A stretch of 32,006 nucleotides of DNA. It comes from Oscillospiraceae bacterium. Lineage in GTDB: Bacteria; Bacillota; Clostridia; Oscillospirales; Oscillospiraceae. Below the pieces are notes generated by a model. It made no database searches. It had not been told where the DNA came from and saw only the letters and a program-made list of their open reading frames with translations. Within the stretch, counting starts at the first letter, position 1. Each line of letters begins with the position of its first letter. Made by a program: the position numbers and the translations under genes. The DNA is taken from the NCBI GenBank assembly GCA_910574635.1, contig CAJTCG010000033.1, forward strand, positions 1 to 32,006, read 5' to 3'. Shown here one piece after another: positions 1 to 7,691 of this stretch.

Positions 1-413
1 TTGAAAATTGACGTGGAAGCGGGCAAGTTCAAAGATTTCCTTTGATTTGAGATGGCATTGCTTAGGCTTTTAGGTCCAAGTAAATGTCCGCACCCCCCAC
101 ATAGATAGTGCAAACCTTCCAGTTGGACGATATCGCCCACCGACAGGCTGCGGCTGCAGTACCCGGTGGGCAGGGCATTATTGAAGATGGAAAGCACCTG
201 CTCCAAAATCGCATATGTCCGCCGCCCCTTGTCCGATGGCAAAGATTTCGGACTCTCGATCTCGCCGTCAAAAACGGCCAGGTAGTATTCCGCAGGCACC
301 GTAGCCTGGAAGGGCTGCTTGGGATCGTGCATCTTCATGTAGAGGCCGAGATCTATCAGGGACGCAAACGGGGCCTGAAAAATGGTGATATGTACTTTTT
401 TCTGCTCATTCAT
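1..413 (-). CDS. Partial conserved hypothetical protein, YodL-like, mobile-element type
   Basis: The reading frame begins at an ATG (413-411) behind a GGAGG site 9 bases upstream and runs off the left window edge with no stop, giving at least 137 residues. The segment around residues 75-97 (GYCSRSLSVGDIVQLEG) resembles the short SLSVSDVV-type core of YodL-like domains found on Clostridia conjugative elements; that match is from memory and not tested. The residues after it (LHYLCGGCGHLL) carry a CxxC pair. Function is unknown. It is the last of four small minus-strand genes with good ribosome sites, a layout typical of integrative-element cargo. A frameshift in the last 40 residues cannot be excluded because the composition becomes less protein-like towards the edge. 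Confidence 0.5.
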   Translation of the reverse strand, partial: MNEQKKVHITIFQAPFASLIDLGLYMKMHDPKQPFQATVPAEYYLAVFDGEIESPKSLPSDKGRRTYAILEQVLSIFNNALPTGYCSRSLSVGDIVQLEGLHYLCGGCGHLLGPKSLSNAISNQRKSLNLPASTSIF

Positions 414-429
414 CTGAAATTCCTCCAAA

Positions 430-843
430 TCATTCCATGTTGACACTGAGGTCCAAGGCTTTTTTCTTGAGCCTGGTGTATGGATAGCCCGGTTGTTTCC
501 CAACCTCACACTGGAGGCAGTTGGTCTGCGCACGGTGTTCTTCCATACAGCATCGACAGATAGAGCCGCCTATATAGTCTCTGCTGGCAATATATCGGGG
601 CTTCGGTTCGCCTTGAATCTCCATAATCAAATTAACGCCGCACCGCTCGCAGTTCAGTTCTGCCCACTGGACTGGCTTGGCTCTTTCGTACTCAATAGCC
701 TCACCACAGATGGGGCAGAACTTCCAGGTCGGTTCATGCTCGCCATCCCTGAGCTGATATGGGGGTGGAAGTCCAGCGCCACAATTCCCACACCAATACT
801 GTTCTACGATATTGGGGCCTTCTTGTGTAATGTTAGGTATCAT
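430..843 (-). CDS. Zinc-ribbon hypothetical protein with five CxxC knuckles
   Basis: A 137-residue cytoplasmic protein with five CxxC pairs spread along its length (CGNC, CPIC, CERC, CRCC, CLQC). This is a multi zinc-ribbon protein; no enzymatic domain is recognisable. The ATG at 843 has GAGGAGG 9 bases upstream and overlaps the end of the preceding gene by 11 bases, so translation is probably coupled. The next gene starts 16 bases downstream. Proteins like this are common as uncharacterised cargo of clostridial integrative elements and phages (general knowledge), and nucleic-acid or protein binding is the only sensible guess. High confidence that it is a gene, low confidence in any role. Confidence 0.7.
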   Translation of the reverse strand: MIPNITQEGPNIVEQYWCGNCGAGLPPPYQLRDGEHEPTWKFCPICGEAIEYERAKPVQWAELNCERCGVNLIMEIQGEPKPRYIASRDYIGGSICRCCMEEHRAQTNCLQCEVGKQPGYPYTRLKKKALDLSVNME

Positions 844-1006
844 CCATCCGATCCTCCTCTGACACGACCTGCCCGCACCGCATGGGGCCGTTTAGACAGG
901 GATTTTTACAGTTGCCGCTCCGCTTGTAACCGCAGTCAGCGCAGCAGAAACTGCCTCGCCGCCGGTCACAATTAAATATTTTGCATCGGCGCGGCTTGGG
1001 TATCAT
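833..1006 (-). CDS. Small cysteine-rich hypothetical protein
   Basis: The chosen start is the second in-frame ATG (1006), preceded by AAGG; the first (1030) has its ribosome site jammed against the codon. This gives 57 residues with eight cysteines (CKIFNC, CCADCG, CKNPC, RCG), a small zinc- or metal-binding fold. The pattern NCKNPCLNGPMRCG recalls short Cys-rich proteins found next to replication and recombination genes of clostridial mobile elements; this is recollection only. It overlaps the next gene by 11 bases and belongs to the same small operon. Confidence 0.55.
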   Translation of the reverse strand: MIPKPRRCKIFNCDRRRGSFCCADCGYKRSGNCKNPCLNGPMRCGQVVSEEDRMDDT

Positions 1007-1065
1007 CGCCTTGCTCACTGTTAAGCACATCCTTTGAATGTTTTGATCCAGTCATACCGCAGGGG

Positions 1066-1314
1066 CTAAAAGTACGCCGCCGCTTTGCTTCGTACAAACG
1101 ATGGGAAAGGGCTCAGCGTACAGTTTTGCCCCTTTTCACCCACAAAGCTCCGCTGATCAGGGGACCTGGGACAGCGGTCGGAGGTATACGTGAAATCTCG
1201 GCGGCTTCTTTGGTGTTTGCCCAGATATCGACACTCGGTGTCCTTGCATTGGCTGCACTCAACTTTGCCAGATAGCGGCGGGAAATAGGGACTGCTATTT
1301 TGCTTTTCGTTCAT
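1066..1314 (-). CDS. Small hypothetical protein with Cys cluster (mobile-element cargo)
   Basis: Start chosen at the ATG at 1314 because GGAGTG lies 9 bases upstream; a longer frame reaches 1362 but has no ribosome site. The product is 82 residues with a CSQCKDTEC segment and a later RCPRSPDQRSF stretch, consistent with a single zinc-binding site followed by a basic, unstructured tail. It is first in the group of four small minus-strand genes. Function unknown; similar CxxC-x4-C plus RCPR proteins are, as I recall, hypothetical cargo in Oscillospiraceae conjugative elements. Confidence 0.55.
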   Translation of the reverse strand: MNEKQNSSPYFPPLSGKVECSQCKDTECRYLGKHQRSRRDFTYTSDRCPRSPDQRSFVGEKGQNCTLSPFPSFVRSKAAAYF

Positions 1315-1545
1315 TTTGTGTTCACTCCATTTCTGCACGATTTGTTTTGCCTGATGTCTCACAGACGGGCCTATATATAAAAAAGCGCATGAGCAAAACT
1401 ACACCTCCGATAATAAAATAAGCTATTTCTTCAAGTTTCAATTTTTAATGCAATCTCTCATGCAGTTTACAATTTCTGCCTTGTATTGTCCTCTGACTTT
1501 CCTATATAATTTGGACTAACGCTACCAAACTCAGGAGACACAAGT
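1315..1545. other. Intergenic region between mobile cargo and module 1
   Basis: AT-rich gap separating the leftward small-gene group from the rightward two-component operon. It holds the module 1 promoter (listed separately). A 21-codon frame on the minus strand ends just before the gene at 1314 and has GGAGGTG 11 bases upstream, but it is too short to claim. No convincing terminator is visible. Confidence 0.5.
1481..1510 (+). promoter_or_regulatory. Sigma-A-type promoter of the module 1 RR gene
   Basis: TTGTAT (1481-1486) and a perfect TATAAT (1505-1510) are separated by 18 bases; the ATG lies 36 bases downstream of the -10 box, behind AGGAG. A TGTAAACTG on the minus strand (1463-1471) sits just upstream and resembles the TGTAAGCTG repeats before the ATPase, which may hint at autoregulation, but one degenerate copy is weak evidence. 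Confidence 0.7.
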
Positions 1546-2244
1546 ATGGATAAAATTCTATTGCTGGAAGACGATGTGAGTCTGATTGATGGACTGACCT
1601 ATTCCCTGCAGCGGCAGGGTTACGAAATAGACGTTCTCCGGACGGTCGCTGAGGCGCTTGCGCTTCTGACCAACCTCAGCCAGTATGTTCTGCTGCTCCT
1701 GGATGTCACTCTGCCGGACGGAACGGGGTTTGAAGTCTGCGAACGGGTCAGGGCACAAAATCAGCGGATCCCCATTATTTTTCTGACCGCATCCGACGAG
1801 GAAGTCAGCATCATCCGCGGTCTGGACAGCGGCGGTGACGACTACATGACCAAGCCGTTCAAGCTGGGCGAGCTGTGTTCCCGCATCCGGGCGCTGCTGC
1901 GCCGGGCCGGTGTGACCAAGCCGGCGTCATCGGAGATAATCCAATGCGGTGACACCCAAATCGACCTTCTGGGAAGCCGGGCCTACCTGGACGGCAGGCC
2001 CTTGGATTTGACCGGCGCGGAATACCGCCTGCTCTGCCTGCTGGTACGCAACGCCGGCCGCGTTGTTACGCGGGACACCATCCTCAGCGAGCTGTGGGAC
2101 GACGCCGGAAATTATGTGGACGGCAACACCCTGTCTGTTTATGTGCGCCGCCTGCGGGAGAAGGTGGAGGCTGACCCCTCCCACCCTCTGCATCTGCTTA
2201 CGGTCCGGGGCTTTGGCTATCAGTGGAAAGAGGCTTCGCCATGA
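1546..2244 (+). CDS. OmpR/PhoB-family response regulator, module 1
   Basis: A 232-residue DNA-binding regulator. The N-terminal receiver domain has acidic residues ED-D at 8-10, the phospho-acceptor D53 in LLLDVTLPDG, and K103 in MTKPF. A winged-helix output domain follows from about residue 130 (LTGAEYRLLCLL, VYVRRLREKVE, VRGFGYQW). Its stop overlaps the start of the kinase (ATGA), so the two are translated as a pair. Its probable target is the promoter of the ATPase-permease pair downstream, where TGTAAGCTG repeats lie. Family membership is certain from the motifs; the signal sensed is unknown. Antimicrobial-peptide or envelope stress is plausible because regulators paired with FtsX-type ABC exporters usually respond to such compounds. 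Confidence 0.93.
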   Translation: MDKILLLEDDVSLIDGLTYSLQRQGYEIDVLRTVAEALALLTNLSQYVLLLLDVTLPDGTGFEVCERVRAQNQRIPIIFLTASDEEVSIIRGLDSGGDDYMTKPFKLGELCSRIRALLRRAGVTKPASSEIIQCGDTQIDLLGSRAYLDGRPLDLTGAEYRLLCLLVRNAGRVVTRDTILSELWDDAGNYVDGNTLSVYVRRLREKVEADPSHPLHLLTVRGFGYQWKEASP

Positions 2245-3470
2245 GCTTTTATCAAGACAGGCAGATTAGAGCCTATGGACTCTTTCTGGCGTGCATCTCT
2301 GTGTGTATTGTCGGTATGGGGCTGCTGCTGAGTTCGATACAAATGAATTTGGCAAAGGATATCTATCTATCCCGCAGCGAGGCCATAGCGGCCTCCCTTT
2401 TAGCGCAGGAAGTCCCCCACACTGTCATTGCTGCCGCGCTCACAAGTACAGAAATCAGCGAGGAAGAGACGGCTCTGCTCGCCATGGTGGGGGTGGATGC
2501 CACAGCCGAAAGCAGCCTGCTCCCCTTCTACGCGCAGCTCAAACGCTCCAGCTTCACTGCCGCCGCCGGCATGGCCATCCTGCTGGTTATTGCCCTCTTT
2601 GCCGGAACTTGGGTGTTCTTTTCGGCGCGGAAACGCTTGTACTGCCAGGCAGACCAAGCCGTCAGCGGCTACCTTTGCGGGGATTTCTCCCAGCACTTGC
2701 CCCGAAGCAGCGAGGGCGCAATTTATCAGATATTTGCCCAGGTGGAACAGCTGGCAACCATGCTCCAAGCCAAAACAGAAACCGAGCATCAGGCGAAGGA
2801 ATTCCTCAAAAAATCCATATCGGACATCTCCCACCAGCTCAAGACGCCCTTGGCTGCCCTTACCATGTATCAGGAAATCATTGCGGATGAACCGGAGAAT
2901 CCCGATACGGTGCGGGAGTTTTCCGCCAAAATGTCCGTTTCGCTGAAGCGTATGGAATATCTGATTCAAGCCATGCTGAAAATCACCCGGCTGGATACGG
3001 GGAATATCGTGTTTGAGAAGGACTGCCTCAATGTCGCCGCGCTAGTATCCCAATCCATCCGTGAACTGACGACACGGGCCGAGCACGAGCACAAGCAGAT
3101 TCTCGTTGACGGAGATGCCGGACAGCAGCTGGTATGTGACAGGGACTGGACCTGCGAGGCCATCGGCAATATTGTGAAAAACGCTCTGGACCACACCGGT
3201 CCAGGCGGAACTGTGCGCATCCATTGGGAGCATACCCCTGCCATGCTGCGTATTTTCATTACAGATAACGGCAGCGGCATTGCCCCGGAGGATATCCACC
3301 ACATTTTCAAGCGGTTTTACCGCAGCAAGCGCTCTCTGGACACCCAGGGAATCGGGCTGGGACTCCCCCTGGCGAAGTCGATTATAGAGGGGCAGGGCGG
3401 AATTATCGCCGTGCAGAGCGATCCGGGAACCGGCACAACCTTCACCCTCTCCTTCCTTACAGAACTGTAA
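2241..3470 (+). CDS. Membrane sensor histidine kinase, module 1
   Basis: Start chosen at the ATG at 2241, which overlaps the regulator stop as ATGA and has GAGG upstream; a GTG at 2223 is possible. The 409-residue protein has two membrane helices (about 11-35 and 106-128) enclosing a ~70-residue extracellular loop, then a HAMP-like linker, a HisKA domain with H198 in SDISHQLKTP, and an HATPase domain (N box NIVKNALDH, G1 DNGSGI, F box FKRFYRS, G2 GIGLGLPLAKS). It would autophosphorylate and pass the phosphate to D53 of the upstream regulator. The real extracytoplasmic loop distinguishes it from BceS-type intramembrane kinases. The stop codon lies inside the first repeat of the downstream operator. 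Confidence 0.93.
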   Translation: MSFYQDRQIRAYGLFLACISVCIVGMGLLLSSIQMNLAKDIYLSRSEAIAASLLAQEVPHTVIAAALTSTEISEEETALLAMVGVDATAESSLLPFYAQLKRSSFTAAAGMAILLVIALFAGTWVFFSARKRLYCQADQAVSGYLCGDFSQHLPRSSEGAIYQIFAQVEQLATMLQAKTETEHQAKEFLKKSISDISHQLKTPLAALTMYQEIIADEPENPDTVREFSAKMSVSLKRMEYLIQAMLKITRLDTGNIVFEKDCLNVAALVSQSIRELTTRAEHEHKQILVDGDAGQQLVCDRDWTCEAIGNIVKNALDHTGPGGTVRIHWEHTPAMLRIFITDNGSGIAPEDIHHIFKRFYRSKRSLDTQGIGLGLPLAKSIIEGQGGIIAVQSDPGTGTTFTLSFLTEL

Positions 3471-3509
3471 GCTGAAATTCACCTGATTGTAAGCTGCCTC
3501 TGCTATACT
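3466..3509 (+). promoter_or_regulatory. Predicted RR-activated promoter of module 1 ABC genes
   Basis: TGTAAGCTG occurs twice, at 3466-3474 and 3488-3496, with starts exactly 22 bp apart (two helical turns). The 9-mers are identical. A -10 box TATACT (3504-3509) follows 7 bases after the second copy, and no canonical -35 is present at the proper distance. Direct repeats covering the -35 position are the usual class II site of OmpR-family activators. The first copy overlaps the kinase stop codon. The ATPase ATG follows 25 bases after the -10 with AAGGAGG in between. Confidence 0.6.
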
Positions 3510-3533
3510 CAAGTTCAAGGAGGCATTTGCGCT

Positions 3534-4229
3534 ATGAAAATTTTGACCGTGCAGAATTTGTGTAAGACCTATGGCAAGGGCGAGACAAAGGTCGACGCTT
3601 TGAAAAACGTGTCCTTCTCCCTGGAAAAGGGCGAATTTGCCGCAGTGGTCGGCGAATCCGGCTCCGGCAAGAGCACCCTGCTCAACTGTATCGGCGCTCT
3701 GGACACCCCCACTTCCGGCGAAGTCCGGATGGACGGACAGAACCTGTTCTCCATGGGGGAAGAAAAACGCACCATCTTCCGGCGGCGGAATATCGGCTTC
3801 ATTTTCCAGTCCTTTCAGCTTGTCTCCGAGCTGAATGTGGAGCAGAACATCATCTTTCCCCTGCTCTTGGACTATAAGAAACCGAACCCCGCCGCTGTCC
3901 AGGAGATTCTGGAGCTGTTGGGTCTGGACTCACGCCGGAATCACCTGCCCAACCAGCTCTCCGGCGGCCAGCAGCAGCGGGTGGCCATCGGCCGGGCGCT
4001 GATTACAAAACCCAAATTGATCCTGGCCGACGAGCCTACAGGGAATCTGGACAGCAAGAACAGCCGCGATGTCATGGAGCTGCTGACCCAGGCGTCCCGG
4101 CACTACCAGCAGACCATTCTGATGATCACCCACAACCGAAACCTGACCGCTTCCGTGGATCGTGTTTTCCAGGTGGCGGACGGCGTGCTGACGGACTTGG
4201 GAGGGGAAGCGGATGAAACACTTTCTTGA
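3534..4229 (+). CDS. ABC transporter ATPase, MacB/LolD type, module 1
   Basis: A 231-residue nucleotide-binding subunit with Walker A GESGSGKS (40-47), Q-loop FQSF (91-94), signature LSGGQQQR (142-149), Walker B LILADE (162-167) and the TGNLDS D-loop typical of the MacB/LolD/SalX family that partners FtsX-type permeases. It should power the permease encoded directly downstream, whose start overlaps this gene by 17 bases. The ribosome site AAGGAGG lies 8-9 bases before the ATG. Members of this family work as mechanotransmission pumps for peptides, lipids or macrolides; the substrate here cannot be read from sequence. It is nearly superimposable on the broken ATPase at 20619-21047, so it might also serve that orphan permease. 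Confidence 0.93.
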   Translation: MKILTVQNLCKTYGKGETKVDALKNVSFSLEKGEFAAVVGESGSGKSTLLNCIGALDTPTSGEVRMDGQNLFSMGEEKRTIFRRRNIGFIFQSFQLVSELNVEQNIIFPLLLDYKKPNPAAVQEILELLGLDSRRNHLPNQLSGGQQQRVAIGRALITKPKLILADEPTGNLDSKNSRDVMELLTQASRHYQQTILMITHNRNLTASVDRVFQVADGVLTDLGGEADETLS

Positions 4230-6573
4230 CCTGATCCCCATCTCAGCAAAGGTACACCGGAAACAGAACCGGATGTCCATCCTCTGCATTATCCTGTCCG
4301 TATTCCTGGTAACCACTATTTTCGGCATGGCGGATATGTTTATCCGCAGCCAGATCTTACAGGCCCAGCGGGACGATGGCAGCTGGCATATCGGCCTGAG
4401 AAACATCAGCGCTGAAAACGCGGCGTTGATGGCGGCCCGGCCCGACATTGCGGTGATTTCCCCCTATGGTACTTTGAATTTTGGCGCCAATCTGGGCTAT
4501 ACCATGGGAGGAAAAGAGACGGTGATCTTCGGCAGCGAGGAAGCCCTTGTCACAAAAATTTTTCTTGATATGCTGACGGAGGGCGCTTACCCACAGGCAG
4601 AGGGCGGCGCGCTGGTCACAGAAAACGCCAGGGAGATGATGGGCCTCCACATTGGGGACGAGGTAACATTGAACACCCCGGATGGGACTTCACTCCACTT
4701 TCAGATCACTGGATTTGTAGGGAACTCCTCTGGCTTGATGCGCAGCGACGCCTATGGGCTTTTCTTGTGTATGGAAGATTATTGTGCGGTCTACCCCGGC
4801 ATCACAGAGGGGGAACCCTCCGATTTTGACATCACGTTCTATGTCCAATTCTCCCATACCCGGGATATCCAAGGAAACATCAAAAATCTCAAGTCGGCCT
4901 TCCAGCTGTCAGACGGCCAGGTCGCGGAAAACACAAAGCTGCTGGGCCTGCTGGGGCAGAGCAGGGACAGCTTCATGATGTTTATTTACGCCGCCGCAGG
5001 CATTCTGTTCGTGTTGGTCATGAGCGCCGGCATTCTGATGATCGCCAGCAGCCTGAACAGCAATGTGGCACAGCGCACAGAGTTCTTTGGCCTGATGCGC
5101 TGCATCGGCGCTACGCCCAAACAGGTCATGCGCCTGGTTCGGAAAGAGGCCCTTACCTGGTGCAGGTCCGCAATTCCTGCCGGTGTGGCCGCCGGGATCG
5201 TTGTCATCTGGGTTTTGTGCGCAATCCTGCGGTATCTGAGCCCCGGCTACTTCTCGGCAATGCCCGCCTTCGGCCTGAGCATACCAAGCGTGGCGGCCGG
5301 AATCCTGGTGGGACTGCTGACAGTACTGTTTGCGGCTCGCTCCCCGGCCAAGCGCGCCTCCAAGGCCTCGCCGCTGGCAGCCGTGTCTGGAAGCGCCGGG
5401 GATACGCGGCCTGTCCGGTCTGCGGCCAACACCAGACTGACACGGGTCGATACTGCCCTGGGCATCCACCACGCCGTCTCCAGCCGGAAAAACTATCTGC
5501 TTATGACCGGCTCCTTCGCCTTGAGCATTGTCCTCTTCCTCTCCTTCTCCGTGACCGTTGACTTCATGCGCCACGCCTTGACGCCCCTGCAGCCCTGGAC
5601 GCCGGATTTATCCATCGTCAGCCCGGACCGCACCTGTTCCGTGGACAGCGCTCTGCTGGAGCATCTCAATGAAATACCGGCAGTCAAATCGGCCTATGGC
5701 CGGATGTTTGCCTACGGTGTGCCTATTTCGGGAAGTGACGCAGTCCAGACAGCCGATCTGATCTCCTACGATGCAAACCAGTTTGGCTGGGCAGAGGACT
5801 ATCTGCTGGAAGGTTCTCTGGAGGCTGCCCAGCAGGCAGCCGGTACCGGTCTGGTGGTGAAGGAGTCAGACAGCACCATAAAGGTCGGGGACACGATAAC
5901 CATTCAGGCCGGCGGGACACTTCAGGAAATCGAAATTGTGGGGATACTCTCCGACTGCCCATTCAGCAACGCCGCCGGTGTCGGGCTCATCATCTGCTCT
6001 GAGGACAGTTTCCGGCAGATGACTGGGCTGACTGATTTCACCGTGATTGATATACAGTTGGTCCGGGGCGTCTCTGATAGCGAGGTCAACGCGATCCATC
6101 AGATGGTGGGCACTCAGTATACCTTCTCGGATGAACGGCTGGGAAACAGCAGCACACGGGGCATCTATTACTGCTTCAATCTGTTTGTCTACGGTTTCCT
6201 GGTCCTGATTGCGCTGATCACAATTTTCAATGTGGTCAACAGTATCGCCATGAGCGTTGCCTCCCGGACAAAACAATATGGAGCGTTCCGGGCCATTGGC
6301 CTGAGTACACGGCAGCTCTCCAAAATGGTTGTTGCGGAGGCGTGTTCCTATGCCGCTTCCGGTATCGTGGCAGGGACCGTATTGGGTATGCTCTCCAATC
6401 GTCTGCTCTTTGGTATGCTGATCGGTCAGAAATGGGGCGAGGCCTGGAGCATCCCCTGGTCGGAGTTGGGGGTCATCCTCCTGATTATTCTGCTTTCTAT
6501 CACTTTGGCCGTACATGAGCCGATTAAGCGAATCCACAACATGTCCATCGTGGACACAATCAGCGCCCAATAA
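4213..6573 (+). CDS. FtsX/MacB-type ABC permease, module 1
   Basis: A 786-residue membrane subunit. One helix lies near residues 20-38, then a ~200-residue extracytoplasmic domain, three helices at about 258-375 (first FtsX core), a helix near 430-450, a second large extracellular domain, and three C-terminal helices (about 650-775). This duplicated FtsX layout belongs to peptide/lipid export systems in Firmicutes, longer than BceB (~650 residues). The start overlaps the ATPase end by 17 bases. The N-terminal region (IPISAKV, KQNRM, FGMADMFI) is closely paralogous to the permease at 18244-20622. A strong terminator follows. Substrate unknown; antimicrobial-peptide resistance or lipoprotein/lipid extrusion is inferred from the module type. 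Confidence 0.9.
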   Translation: MKHFLDLIPISAKVHRKQNRMSILCIILSVFLVTTIFGMADMFIRSQILQAQRDDGSWHIGLRNISAENAALMAARPDIAVISPYGTLNFGANLGYTMGGKETVIFGSEEALVTKIFLDMLTEGAYPQAEGGALVTENAREMMGLHIGDEVTLNTPDGTSLHFQITGFVGNSSGLMRSDAYGLFLCMEDYCAVYPGITEGEPSDFDITFYVQFSHTRDIQGNIKNLKSAFQLSDGQVAENTKLLGLLGQSRDSFMMFIYAAAGILFVLVMSAGILMIASSLNSNVAQRTEFFGLMRCIGATPKQVMRLVRKEALTWCRSAIPAGVAAGIVVIWVLCAILRYLSPGYFSAMPAFGLSIPSVAAGILVGLLTVLFAARSPAKRASKASPLAAVSGSAGDTRPVRSAANTRLTRVDTALGIHHAVSSRKNYLLMTGSFALSIVLFLSFSVTVDFMRHALTPLQPWTPDLSIVSPDRTCSVDSALLEHLNEIPAVKSAYGRMFAYGVPISGSDAVQTADLISYDANQFGWAEDYLLEGSLEAAQQAAGTGLVVKESDSTIKVGDTITIQAGGTLQEIEIVGILSDCPFSNAAGVGLIICSEDSFRQMTGLTDFTVIDIQLVRGVSDSEVNAIHQMVGTQYTFSDERLGNSSTRGIYYCFNLFVYGFLVLIALITIFNVVNSIAMSVASRTKQYGAFRAIGLSTRQLSKMVVAEACSYAASGIVAGTVLGMLSNRLLFGMLIGQKWGEAWSIPWSELGVILLIILLSITLAVHEPIKRIHNMSIVDTISAQ

Positions 6574-6581
6574 TAACAGAG

Positions 6582-6620
6582 AGGCGGATCATCTCAAGAG
6601 GGATGACCCGCCTTTTCTTA
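6582..6620 (+). terminator. Intrinsic terminator after module 1
   Basis: GGCGG-A-TCATC pairs with GATGA-C-CCGCC across an 8-base loop, with one A/C mismatch, followed by TTTTCTTACC. It lies just after the permease stop and would end the module 1 transcript. Confidence 0.75.
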
Positions 6621-6634
6621 CCTCTTTTTCCCAT

Positions 6635-7015
6635 ATGCTTGATGCAATTAAATTCTTATCTTACGAAGATTGTGAAACAAAAGAAGAAGACCTTGCAATT
6701 TACCCCAGTATGAGTAAAATTTCTGATCATACACCTGCGTATAATTGCCATTCATACGCATGGCACAGCTCATCACCGAACAATAAATATTGGATTCCTG
6801 ATCCTGATATATACATGGGCGACGGTAGCTATACACGTCAAACATCTGCGGGAGTTGGCTACAAAGCAAATTGGTCAGGAACTGTGCATTCTGCTATCGT
6901 GCAATCTGTTTCTGGAAGTTCAGTAACTTGTATATCCAAATGGGGCGCCATGGGTGTATATATCCACAGGTTGAATGATTGTCCCTATTACGGAACTGTA
7001 CGATATTGGAAGTAA
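6635..7015 (+). pseudogene. 5'-truncated secreted NlpC/P60-like protein fragment
   Basis: The frame ending at 7015 encodes a recognisable C-terminal domain of ~90 residues: YNCHSYAW, then DGSYTRQTS, a VHSAIVQ histidine motif and an SKWG motif. These are the Cys/His/third-residue positions of small NlpC/P60- or CHAP-like cysteine hydrolases of Clostridia; the assignment is from memory. No ribosome site lies before the first plausible ATG (6635), no signal peptide is encoded, and the in-frame sequence upstream is the terminator of the preceding operon. The N-terminal part therefore seems lost. Base composition is clearly more AT-rich than in the flanking operons, which suggests an acquired and decaying gene. 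It could still be expressed from an unseen start. Confidence 0.5.
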
Positions 7016-7080
7016 AATTCTTACTTTATTCTGATGCAGTTTATACGGTATGACCACAAACAAATCGAGGAGGATATGAG

Positions 7081-7312
7081 ATGAAACGCCGGCTGATTGC
7101 TGTGGCCGCTATTGCGGTTTTTCTCTGCAGTGCTGTTGTTTATGCCGCCTCAATAGAACCGCTTTCCGGCCACTACTACACTTGAACTAGATAAAAATGG
7201 CGTAATTCGTTGCCTACTTGCTGATAAAAGCGGTGTTTTGGTCGTATTAAATAATGTGGAAAAACAGGGAAAATCGAACTCGGAAATGGTATATTATATT
7301 CAACTTCATTAG
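7081..7312 (+). pseudogene. Frameshifted small secreted protein
   Basis: An ATG at 7081 behind GAGGAGG opens a clear signal peptide (MKRR, then a hydrophobic run ending VVYAAS), but the frame stops at 7185 after 34 codons. Shifting frame near 7160-7180 continues with a sensible protein sequence (LELDKNGVIRCLLADKSG ... VYYIQLH) to a TAG at 7310-7312. A one-base indel explains both halves. The intact protein would have been ~75-80 residues, exported, function unknown. It lies beside the NlpC-like remnant and the two probably came in together. Confidence 0.6.
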
Positions 7313-7405
7313 CAATTCAAGCACTCTTCAGCGCCATATCTTTTCAATGCCCAATTGTATTATAGATACAGCAATAGTTCTTGCCACAACTCACAAAGAG
7401 CAAGA

Positions 7406-7443
7406 AGGCGGCCGGTGTGGAAAGGGGTACACACCGGCCGCCT
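7406..7443 (-). terminator. Perfect 14-bp hairpin, terminator of the HTH_16-like gene
   Basis: AGGCGGCCGGTGTG (7406-7419) and its exact complement (7430-7443) enclose a 10-base loop. Read on the minus strand it stands 5 bases past the stop of the 7449 gene and is followed by TTCTTGCTCTTT, so it can terminate that gene; it would also block the decayed plus-strand genes. Very GC-rich in an AT-rich neighbourhood. Confidence 0.7.
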
Positions 7444-7448
7444 ATTGA

Positions 7449-7691
7449 TTATACGAGCTTGAACTTGAGGACGCGGACGATCAGTTTCGTCTCCAACCGC
7501 CGCTTCAGTTCCGGGTCGAGGTACTGGCACGGGCAGCCATGCTCGTCATAGAGCGTGCGCGTAGCCAATGCCGCTATGTACCCCTCGAAATGCGCCAGCA
7601 CTGAAATGATGGCGGTAATGTCCCCGCGGGTGGCCGCCTCGATGATATCGTAGGGCAGCAGTTGATCCTCTGTCCGGGAGGAGACTGTCAT
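7449..7691 (-). CDS. HTH_16-like protein of conjugative transposons
   Basis: An 80-residue acidic/basic helical protein with the run LLPYDIIEAATRGDITAI, a central HFEGYIAALATRTLYDE segment and a C-terminal RRLETKLIVRVLKF. This pattern is that of the small helix-turn-helix proteins (HTH_16-like) encoded beside sigma-like and excision genes on Tn916-type elements; identification is from memory but the pattern is distinctive. The first usable ATG (7691) has no ribosome site and overlaps the ATG of the divergent XRE gene, so the original 5' end or promoter has probably been lost. I read it as a relic of an integrated element. A perfect hairpin follows the stop. Confidence 0.6.
   Translation of the reverse strand: MTVSSRTEDQLLPYDIIEAATRGDITAIISVLAHFEGYIAALATRTLYDEHGCPCQYLDPELKRRLETKLIVRVLKFKLV

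Noticed and set aside
1463..1471. TGTAAACTG (minus strand) as a module 1 RR site
   Set aside because: Single inverted, mismatched copy of the TGTAAGCTG unit; could easily occur by chance.
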